DNA from: Herbaspirillum autotrophicum
GTDB lineage: Bacteria > Pseudomonadota > Gammaproteobacteria > Burkholderiales > Burkholderiaceae_D
NCBI RefSeq assembly: GCF_001189915.1
Contig: NZ_LFLS01000016.1
Span: forward strand, 62,001-126,000
Direction of reading: 5' to 3'
Length of the DNA: 64,000 bases
The notes under the pieces are model-generated. The model had not been told where the DNA came from. It was given only the letters and a program-made list of their open reading frames with translations, and searched no databases. The position numbers and the translations under genes were made by a program. Positions 57,812 through 64,000 of the stretch are shown here, piece after piece. Each line of letters opens with the position of its first letter. Position 1 is the first letter of the stretch.

Positions 57812-58129
57812 TCAATCGCGTGAAGCGATGTTGCGCAATTCGGCAGCAAAACTTGGCTGGCTCAGGCTGTATTCATTCGCCATGCGGTTCACCATCTTGA
57901 TGCCGTTGAAACGGTGTTGACGGATACGTTGCTCAAGCGACTTGCGTGGCTTCAGCAAAACCAGGCCGGCGCGCAATACGCCCATCACCAATGGTTTGAA
58001 CAACATGAACAACGTGACGGCGACGCCCAGACCGAACAACGGCCGGACAAACGCGACCGTTGTGCCGATCAGCGACTGCGCGACCGGTACGGCGGCTTCG
58101 ACTGGAAAGGCGATGGCAAGCATGGACAT
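57812..58129 (-). CDS. Small membrane protein with shared SQPxxAAELRxIASR C-terminus
   Basis: A 105-residue protein. Its N-terminal half is hydrophobic (VAFVRPLFGLGVAVTLFMLF and PLVMGVLRAGLVLL), so it is probably anchored in the inner membrane; the rest is basic. The end SQPSFAAELRNIASRD matches the end of the soluble 76-residue protein at 58504-58734 (SQPNLAAELRFIASRG). I recognise no described family. ATGs at 58129 and 58123 are both possible; GGGAAA lies upstream. It is followed by RNA element 1. Confidence 0.75.
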   Translation of the reverse strand: MSMLAIAFPVEAAVPVAQSLIGTTVAFVRPLFGLGVAVTLFMLFKPLVMGVLRAGLVLLKPRKSLEQRIRQHRFNGIKMVNRMANEYSLSQPSFAAELRNIASRD

Positions 58130-58295
58130 GATATTTTTTTCCCTGATAATAGTTTTTCAAGCGATCGAAATTGCATCAAAAGCTCTGTTGTTGCATTGCA
58201 GTATATGAGGTTGAATCGGGGATTCCCAATTTCAAGTTGTCATATCAGATATAGCTATTGTGAATAGCGCGCTGCCGGGCTATTCTGTTGCCATA

Positions 58296-58358
58296 GAAAA
58301 AAAAGCCCCGCAGGCTGAGCCTGCGGGGCAAATCCTTCCTGTAGAGGGAGGAGGAGAC
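58296..58358 (-). ncRNA. Candidate 3' small RNA 2: CCUCCUCCC motif plus terminator
   Basis: Second copy of the element, 145 bp after the small-protein gene at 58504. CCUCCUCCC is at 58353-58345 on the minus strand, AGGAAGGA follows, then a perfect 12 bp GC hairpin (58328-58304) and eight U. The two copies agree almost base for base over about 60 bp, although their flanks do not, which suggests a conserved functional unit. The rest of the 58130-58503 gap has no recognisable gene. Confidence 0.65.
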
Positions 58359-58503
58359 GCCTGACTGATTCCACGTCTTCGCGCTGGCGGCGGACGGGAA
58401 CGAGAATTCGATAAAACCTGTTCGGTACTGTCAGCGTCGCCACAAAGGCGACGCCGATATTGCTTGTTACTGCTGCTGGCCGGGCCTGTTAATCAGTTGC
58501 AGA

Positions 58504-58734
58504 TCAACCGCGCGAGGCGATGAAACGCAATTCTGCAGCCAGATTCGGTTGCGATGCTTCAAAGCGCTTGGCCATGCGGTTCAGTTCTGCTGCACCGGCA
58601 ACCGTGTCTTGCGTGGTGCTTGGCAAAGTGGCAGTCAATTCGTGTGTTTGCACCAGGCGGGCAATGATGTTGCGCAGCGCGGAGCCGAACTTGCCTGCAG
58701 TGGTGCCGGCGTAATTTGCGGTCAATGTAGTCAT
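58504..58734 (-). CDS. Small soluble protein with shared SQPxxAAELRxIASR C-terminus
   Basis: A 76-residue protein starting at 58734, with AAGGAA seven bases upstream; the longer reading from 58800 has no Shine-Dalgarno. It contains AGKFGSALRNIIARLVQTHE, likely a basic amphipathic helix, and a conserved end LNRMAKRFEASQPNLAAEL followed by RFIASRG. The end pairs it with the protein at 57812-58129. Small proteins encoded just before CCUCCUCCC RNAs in Rhodobacter (DUF1127 type) are of similar size and charge, but I cannot claim homology. Confidence 0.75.
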   Translation of the reverse strand: MTTLTANYAGTTAGKFGSALRNIIARLVQTHELTATLPSTTQDTVAGAAELNRMAKRFEASQPNLAAELRFIASRG

Positions 58735-58883
58735 GATGGTTTCCTTGCGAAATGTGTTATGTTGCATTGCAGTGTAATGATCCATCGTTGACATTGCCAA
58801 TTTCAGTTTCAGATATCAGTTATACCGTTTATGAATAATCACATTTATCCTCTTTTACGTTCCTCCTTCGAGGTTTCGCCGCT

Positions 58884-59843
58884 ATGAGCTTTCTGACTCT
58901 GGATCTGAATCTGTTGCGTGTGTTCGACGCCGTCATGACCGAACAAAATCTGACGCGCGCCGCCAATCTGCTGGCGATGACGCAACCGGCGGTGTCAAAT
59001 GCCTTGCGCCGTCTGCGCGATACGCTCAATGACGAACTCGTGATCCGCACCGCGCATGGCGTCAAGCCGACGCCGCGCGCCGAAGAATTGTGGCCAACCG
59101 TGCGGCGGGCACTGTCCGAACTGGAAGCCGTGATCACACCGGAAACCTTCGATGTGGCGCGCGCGCAAAATACGTTCCGCATGGCCATGGTGGATGCCAC
59201 CGCCGCATTGTGGTTGCCGTCGCTGATGCGCACCATCATGCGCGATGCGCCGCGAATCAAAATCCGCATGATGCCGCTGACCACGCGCGACCCGCGCGCC
59301 ATGTTGCTGCGCGGCGATGTCGATCTGGCCGTCGGTTTTTTCCCCGGCGTCACCGCGCAACTGGCCGATGGCCAGGGCATGGCCAAGACCCAGATCAGTC
59401 ATGAGCGTTTATATACCGGCCAATATGTGTGCGTGATGCATAAAACCCATCCGCTGGCGGACAAGGAATTGACGCTCGACACTTACTGCGCGGCCGACCA
59501 CTTGCTGGTCAGTCTGTCAGGCAAACCCCATGCGGTCATCGACGATGTCCTCGCGGGAATGGGACGCGAACGTAAGATTCTGCTGACAGTGAACCAATTT
59601 TTTACAGCCGGCCGCATCGTCGCCAGTTCCGATCTGATCACGGTGTTGCCACGCCATCTGATTGCCGCCACCGGCATGACGGAAGCCTTGGTGGTAAAGG
59701 AATTGCCGTTCGCGACCCCGGAAGAACATGTGGATATGTTGTGGCACGAACGCGATGCCCGCAACCCCGCTCACAAATGGTTGCGCGCACATTTAAGTGC
59801 AACAACTCACGACGAATTTGGTCGTATCAACATGCAACGCTAG
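58884..59843 (+). CDS. LysR-type regulator
   Basis: A 319-residue LysR protein of the NodD/LeuO-like group. The helix-turn-helix is in LTRAANLLAMTQPAVSNALR (residues about 23-42), followed by DELVIRTAHGVKPTPRAEEL; the effector domain has AVGFFPGVTAQLA and TVNQFFTAGRIVASSDLITV. It diverges from the small-protein genes across a 149 bp spacer and could regulate them, or the aligned AsmA gene 48 bp downstream. The target is not clear. Confidence 0.88.
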   Translation: MSFLTLDLNLLRVFDAVMTEQNLTRAANLLAMTQPAVSNALRRLRDTLNDELVIRTAHGVKPTPRAEELWPTVRRALSELEAVITPETFDVARAQNTFRMAMVDATAALWLPSLMRTIMRDAPRIKIRMMPLTTRDPRAMLLRGDVDLAVGFFPGVTAQLADGQGMAKTQISHERLYTGQYVCVMHKTHPLADKELTLDTYCAADHLLVSLSGKPHAVIDDVLAGMGRERKILLTVNQFFTAGRIVASSDLITVLPRHLIAATGMTEALVVKELPFATPEEHVDMLWHERDARNPAHKWLRAHLSATTHDEFGRINMQR

Positions 59844-59891
59844 ATATCAGATTCTTGATGTCTGGCAACATCACTCTTTCATGGATGGGTT

Positions 59892-61916
59892 ATGCCACGT
59901 ACATCAAGAATAATTATCTGGACTCTCGTCAGCTTTCTGGCCGTGATCGCGGCCTTCATCATTTTCATTCTGGTATTTGACTGGAACCGGGCCCGGCCCT
60001 GGATCAACCAGCGCATCAGCGAAAGTACCGGACGTCAGTTCGCCATTCAGGGCGACCTTAAACTCGCCTGGCATAAACCGGATACACCGCAGTCCGGGTG
60101 GAGCAACTGGGTGCCGTGGCCACGGCTGAGTGCACAAGATATTGTGCTCGGCAATCCCGACTGGCTCAGCGAGCCGGCGCAGATGGCCGCCATCAGACAA
60201 GTCACGTTCACGCTCAATCCCTTGCCATTGCTGAGTCACAAGATTGTATTGCCGGTGCTGGAAATCGATACTCCTCAGGTTTTTCTGTTGCGCGACAAAG
60301 ATGCCAGGAATAACTGGACCTTCAAACCCAGCGACCCATCGGCCTGGGACTTCGAACTGCAAAAGCTGATCTTGAAGACTGGAACGCTGCAACTCAAGGA
60401 TGCACTGCAAAAAATCGACATTCGCGCCGATATCGACACGCTCGATCCGGACAAGGAAAAACTGTACGGCATTGGCTGGACCGTCAAAGGCACATTCAAC
60501 AACGCCCCGGTCAGCGGCGGCGGCAAGGCGGGCGCGGTGTTGGCGCTGCAAAATGAAAATACGCCGTACCCGCTGGAAGCCGATGTCCGCGTCGGTCAAA
60601 CCCGCATCGCCGCCAAAGGGACATTGACCAAACCGCAGCAACTGGCTGCGCTTGATTTGCGCCTGAGTTTATCGGGCAACAGCATGGCCCATCTGTATCC
60701 CTTGACTGGCGTGCTGTTGCCGCAAACGCCGCCGTTCGCGACCGAAGGCCATTTGATCGGCAAACTGGGCAAGGACCAAAGTGACTGGATATATGAAAAA
60801 TTCACCGGCAAGGTCGGTTCCAGTGATATCGGCGGCACGCTTGAATATCAATCGAAACAACCACGCCCGCTGCTCAAGGGCGAAGTCGTTTCCAATCTGT
60901 TGCGATTCGAAGATCTGGCGCCGCTGATCGGTGCCGATTCCAATGCCAGCAAGGCACAACGCGGCGCCGAAGAACGCCAGCCGAGCAACAAGGTATTACC
61001 GGTCAAGGAATTTGACACCAGCAGTTGGGGCAGTCTGGATGCCGATGTCAAATTGACCGGCCGCAAGATCGTGAAAGAAAAGAACTTGCCGATCAGTGAT
61101 CTGCGCGCCGAACTGCATCTGCAGGACAAGGTGTTGTCACTGACCCCGCTCAATTTCGGCATGGCCGGCGGCAACCTGGTCTCGAATATTCGTCTTGATG
61201 GCCGTGAAAGCAAGATGAAATCCGAAATCAAGGCTTCGGCGCGCCGCATCAAGATCGACAAATTGTTTCCCAACCTCGATGCGTCGCAAACCAGTTTCGG
61301 TGAGATCAACGGTGATGCGTCCCTGTCGGCTACCGGTAATTCGGTGGCTGCCATGCTCGCTTCATCCAATGGCGAATTGAAATCGCTGATCAATCACGGT
61401 GCCATCAGCAAACTGCTGCTGGAAGAAATGGGCCTGAATATCGGCAACATCGTGGTATCCAAGCTGTTTGGCGACAAACAGGTCAAGCTCAATTGCATGG
61501 CCAGTGATTTTTCGGTCACCAATGGCTTGATGCAAGCGCGTACCTTCACACTCGATACCGAAGATGCCCTGATTCACATCAGCGGCGATGTCAACCTGGC
61601 AACGGAACAACTGGGCTTGACGATTAATCCCAAGAGCAAAGGGTTGCGGATCATCTCCTTGCGCTCGCCCCTGTATGTGACGGGCCCGTTCAAGGATCCG
61701 AACATCAGCGTCGACAAAGGGGTGCTGGCATTGAAAGCGGGCGGCGCAGTGCTGCTGGGTGTGGTGGCACCGGTCGCGGCCATCCTGCCGCTGATCAATC
61801 TGAGTGGCGACCAGCAAACCGATTGTGCGAACCTGCTCAACGAAGTGAAAAAGCAGCCGGTGGCACCGCCACCTGGCCGCACTTACAAAGGGTCAACCGC
61901 CAAAGCACCAAAATAG
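59892..61916 (+). CDS. AsmA-family envelope protein
   Basis: A 674-residue protein with one N-terminal membrane anchor (IIIWTLVSFLAVIAAFIIFI) and a large periplasmic part. The AsmA pattern is visible: NRARPWINQRISESTGRQFA near the start, repeated beta-rich segments, and the C-terminal AsmA-type region SDFSVTNGLMQARTFTLDTE and LGLTINPKSKGLRIISLRSP. AsmA-like proteins span the periplasm and help move phospholipids or assemble the outer membrane. It ends 57 bp before a terminator and the origin-like region. Confidence 0.9.
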   Translation: MPRTSRIIIWTLVSFLAVIAAFIIFILVFDWNRARPWINQRISESTGRQFAIQGDLKLAWHKPDTPQSGWSNWVPWPRLSAQDIVLGNPDWLSEPAQMAAIRQVTFTLNPLPLLSHKIVLPVLEIDTPQVFLLRDKDARNNWTFKPSDPSAWDFELQKLILKTGTLQLKDALQKIDIRADIDTLDPDKEKLYGIGWTVKGTFNNAPVSGGGKAGAVLALQNENTPYPLEADVRVGQTRIAAKGTLTKPQQLAALDLRLSLSGNSMAHLYPLTGVLLPQTPPFATEGHLIGKLGKDQSDWIYEKFTGKVGSSDIGGTLEYQSKQPRPLLKGEVVSNLLRFEDLAPLIGADSNASKAQRGAEERQPSNKVLPVKEFDTSSWGSLDADVKLTGRKIVKEKNLPISDLRAELHLQDKVLSLTPLNFGMAGGNLVSNIRLDGRESKMKSEIKASARRIKIDKLFPNLDASQTSFGEINGDASLSATGNSVAAMLASSNGELKSLINHGAISKLLLEEMGLNIGNIVVSKLFGDKQVKLNCMASDFSVTNGLMQARTFTLDTEDALIHISGDVNLATEQLGLTINPKSKGLRIISLRSPLYVTGPFKDPNISVDKGVLALKAGGAVLLGVVAPVAAILPLINLSGDQQTDCANLLNEVKKQPVAPPPGRTYKGSTAKAPK

Positions 61917-61972
61917 TTGATCAACGATTCACCACGGTCTGCTGCCGGTTGACGCCGGCAAGCTGGTTCACG

Positions 61973-62019
61973 TCAAAAATCGGCGCGCTGAAGTCCATTC
62001 AGAGCGCTGATTTTTTTTG
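61973..62019 (+). terminator. Rho-independent terminator after the AsmA gene
   Basis: An imperfect stem between AAATCGGCGCGCTGA and TCAGAGCGCTGATTT is followed by a run of eight T. Confidence 0.65.
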
Positions 62020-62037
62020 TTCTCCAGATAACGGCAC

Positions 62038-62258
62038 TGTGGATAAAGCTGGGGATAACTAGTGCAGGCATTGGGGACAGTCAGCACGTTTTCCACCGGC
62101 CGTTTTTTTGTCCAACATCTGTTCTTTTTTCATACAGGCTTTGCCAAGCGCTTATGCTTTTCCCAAGCGCTTGATTCAAAAACGGTTTACCGGCTTATCC
62201 ACAGAAAAGGCCCTGTGTTAACTACTACTACTATTTATATATATACCTATTTAAATTA
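62038..62258. other. Origin-like module A (candidate oriC half)
   Basis: DnaA boxes: TGTGGATAA (62038-62046, perfect), TGGGGATAA (62050-62058, one mismatch), TTTTCCACC (62089-62097, one mismatch) and TTATCCACA (62195-62203, perfect). After 17 bases comes ACTACTACTACT (62221-62232), which on the other strand reads TAGTAGTAGTAG, the DnaA-trio pattern of the basal origin unwinding element. A very AT-rich tract follows (62233-62258). The order box, GC-containing spacer, trios, AT tract is that of known unwinding regions. No gene lies in the 61917-62408 gap; the part after 62258 shows only AT-rich sequence. Confidence 0.8.
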
Positions 62259-62408
62259 AAACCAGAATCGCGTTACTTTCCGTTTGGCTTCATTTAATTT
62301 CCAAAACACAACGACATTTCAAAATGAAACAACGAATTGAAATGGCATCGGGGCAAGTGACAAAGGCAAACAGGTAAACGAATTTTTTTCGTTCTTTAGT
62401 TCTGTGCC

Positions 62409-62711
62409 TTATTTCAAAGAAACAGCGTCAGGGATATCAATCACAAGATCGGATTGAGCTACGGCAACACACGGCAGAATAAAACCTTCCTGTTTTTCTT
62501 CGCGGGTCAAACCTGGCCATTCGATTTGATAACTGACGACACCACTTCGCAACTGGCACAGGCAAGTCCGACATGTCCCGTTACGACATGAACTTGGCAT
62601 GCTCAACTGCGCAGCAAACGCTGCCTTCAGCAAACTGCTGGAAACCGGTGCATTGAATTCAAACCCGGCAGGTTCAATCCTGACGTTGAAAATCTGATCG
62701 TTTGATGCCAT
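62409..62711 (-). CDS. 2Fe-2S ferredoxin-like protein between the two origin modules
   Basis: A 100-residue plant-type [2Fe-2S] domain. The cysteines are in SSCRNGTCRTCLC (Cys-x4-Cys-x2-Cys) and in LPCVAVAQSD, giving the four cluster ligands. The start at 62711 is preferred over 62777, which would add a leader with no family match. As a stand-alone domain it would shuttle electrons to an unknown partner. The gene sits alone between the two origin-like modules and is read away from module B, toward module A. Confidence 0.88.
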   Translation of the reverse strand: MASNDQIFNVRIEPAGFEFNAPVSSSLLKAAFAAQLSMPSSCRNGTCRTCLCQLRSGVVSYQIEWPGLTREEKQEGFILPCVAVAQSDLVIDIPDAVSLK

Positions 62712-62805
62712 GAAGCAGTCCTGTCGACAAATCAGCCAATTAAAAACGCAGAAACCCCGAAAAAAGCCATTTTTCATTAACTAAAAAACACTTTTTCAAA
62801 GCTAT

Positions 62806-63026
62806 TGTGGATAACTCTTTGGATAACTGCTGCGTGCAATGGGGATAGCTCAATTGTTTTGCACACCCCGAATTTCTATTCAACTTCTATTCTTTTTTAA
62901 TACAAGACTTACCAAGCGTTTATGATTTTCGTAAACCGATGATTTGAAAACGGTTAACCAAGTTATCCACAGAAAACAGGGCCGTTAACTACTACTACTA
63001 TTTATATATATAAACTATTAATTTAA
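62806..63026. other. Origin-like module B (candidate oriC half)
   Basis: Same order as module A: TGTGGATAA (62806-62814, perfect), TTTGGATAA (62818-62826, one mismatch), TTTTGCACA (62857-62865, fits TTWTNCACA) and TTATCCACA (62963-62971, perfect). After 16 bases comes ACTACTACTACTA (62988-63000), again TAGTAGTAGT on the other strand, then TTTATATATATAAAC and more AT (63001-63026). The two modules are 221 bp each by this count, 768 bp apart and aligned along their length, including CAAGCG(C/T)TTATG (A 62145-62156, B 62912-62923). The 62712-63114 gap holds no gene. Confidence 0.8.
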
Positions 63027-63114
63027 GAACCAAAAACCTCTCGTTTTGCAGAAAGCGGCAAAAACATGGTTGAAAACAATAAAAACAACCCCGTTGCCAG
63101 CAATCGGCAGCAAT

Positions 63115-63996
63115 TCATTTCCAAATGTCTTGCAACAAAGCAAATACAGCGGCGATGGCAGCTTCATTCCGGCGATTTTCCAGTGCCACGAACGACAACA
63201 CTGTCGACAACTGGACTGCATCGGCGATCACCAATCCATGTGCATGGGCTTGTGCCAGTGCAATCGACTCTCGCGCCAGCGATAAACCAACGCCCGATTT
63301 CACCAGGTCCAGCATGGAAGATTCCTGATCGACCATGGCCACCGTGTTGGGGATAAGTTTGTATTGCGCGAAGATTTTGCTGAGCAAACGATGATGGGCC
63401 GACTCCGGTGGCGTCCAGATCCACGGCAACAGCGCCAGTTCTGCCCAGTTTTTACCGGCTATCCGGCTTTTCCAGCCGGCCGGCGCAATCACGTTGTAGC
63501 TGAATGAAGTCAGCGTGATGCTGTGAAAACCTGTACCCGGGTCGCCCAGGAAAAAGCCGACATCGAGGTCGCCGGTCTTGATTTGTTGCAACACGGAACC
63601 TGACATGTGATGCTGCAAGCGGTTCGACAATTGTGGATAACGTTCGACCAGATTCTTCAAAAACGCGCCCAGTCGGATGAATTCAGGGTCAAGGATGGTC
63701 CCTATGGCCAGCGTACCGGTCAGATTGCCGGTGCTGGGGTGGAGGGCATCGGCGTGTTGCCGGAACTCCTGCAGGGTGCTTAGAACGCGTTCAGCCGTCG
63801 GCAACAGTTTGCTGCCTTCGGCGGTCAGGCGCATGCCGGCGGCCGAGCGGACGAACAATTGCAGCTGGAGTCGCTCCTGCAAGGTCTTGATTTGCAAACT
63901 CACAGCGGGTTGCGTGACGTGCAACAGTGCGGCGGCGCGGGTCAGATTGCCTTCGCGGGCGACAGTGACAAAGGCGCGTAACTGCGTGAAATCCAT
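63115..63996 (-). CDS. LysR-type regulator at the right edge
   Basis: A 293-residue, apparently complete LysR protein whose start ATG is at 63996. The helix-turn-helix is in NLTRAAALLHVTQPAVSLQI (residues about 17-36), followed by LFVRSAAGMRLTAEGSKLL; the effector domain has LTGTLAIGTILDPEFIRLG and VKSGVGLSLARESIAL. It is read toward the origin-like region and ends about 90 bp from module B. Its targets lie outside the window or are unknown. Confidence 0.9.
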   Translation of the reverse strand: MDFTQLRAFVTVAREGNLTRAAALLHVTQPAVSLQIKTLQERLQLQLFVRSAAGMRLTAEGSKLLPTAERVLSTLQEFRQHADALHPSTGNLTGTLAIGTILDPEFIRLGAFLKNLVERYPQLSNRLQHHMSGSVLQQIKTGDLDVGFFLGDPGTGFHSITLTSFSYNVIAPAGWKSRIAGKNWAELALLPWIWTPPESAHHRLLSKIFAQYKLIPNTVAMVDQESSMLDLVKSGVGLSLARESIALAQAHAHGLVIADAVQLSTVLSFVALENRRNEAAIAAVFALLQDIWK

Positions 63997-64000
63997 GGTT

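Noticed and set aside
62218-62236. Simple ACT microsatellite without function
   Set aside because: The same run recurs 767 bp away at the same distance from a perfect DnaA box and next to an AT tract, which chance does not explain.

Overview
This 64 kb window looks like part of the main chromosome of a free-living betaproteobacterium, most likely order Burkholderiales and perhaps family Oxalobacteraceae. The family assignment is an inference from the style of the proteins (dnaA-dnaN-gyrB block, Liv-type ABC operons, Burkholderiales-type porin, phosphonopyruvate hydrolase close to the Variovorax enzyme); no rRNA gene is present to confirm it. I see no tRNA or rRNA gene, CRISPR array, insertion sequence or prophage. 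Gene density is high and most genes sit in tightly coupled operons, many with 1- or 4-base start/stop overlaps.

Layout. 1-1423: the start of a form IC RuBisCO large subunit gene (cbbL, running off the left edge) divergent from cbbR, so the organism probably can fix CO2. 1436-8877: a LysR gene divergent from an operon for uptake and breakdown of a phosphonate amino acid, most likely L-phosphonoalanine (ABC importer, transaminase, phosphonopyruvate hydrolase), ending in an unrecognised HIT-like protein. 8921-12254: an orphan ABC ATPase, two 89 bp repeats rich in DnaA-box-like 9-mers, and selD-selU for 2-selenouridine in tRNA. 12289-25169: a catabolic island of unknown substrate: class III aminotransferase, five-gene Liv-type importer, a dimethylformamidase-like hydrolase and a LacI gene on the minus strand; a second LacI gene, a histidinol-dehydrogenase-family enzyme and an SDR on the plus strand; three palindromic LacI-type operators lie between. 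25298-36149: a GntR-controlled sugar-acid cluster that resembles non-phosphorylating L-fucose catabolism (porin, FucU mutarotase, aldose dehydrogenase, lactonase, MhpD-like hydratase, DapA-family aldolase, MalK-type importer), tied together by four copies of one operator.

36266-44638: a small secreted protein, an apparently autoregulated Fic protein, and a run of minus-strand genes for oxidation of an alcohol and its aldehyde (Tat-exported GMC oxidoreductase, aldehyde dehydrogenase, outer-membrane protein, LuxR-type regulator). 44892-50626: an iron-siderophore system (Fur box, FecI-type sigma factor, FecR, TonB-dependent receptor, PepSY membrane protein). 51116-56534: gyrB, dnaN and dnaA on the minus strand.

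56691-63996: a class II glutamine amidotransferase; two small related proteins, each followed by a near-identical 3' element carrying an exact CCUCCUCCC motif and a strong terminator (candidate small RNAs of the CcsR/cuckoo type); a LysR gene; an AsmA-family gene; then a striking duplicated origin-like structure. Two modules about 770 bp apart, in the same orientation, each carry DnaA boxes, a DnaA-trio-like run and an AT-rich tract, and they flank a small 2Fe-2S ferredoxin gene. This is the best candidate for oriC and the most unusual feature of the window, together with the CCUCCUCCC elements.
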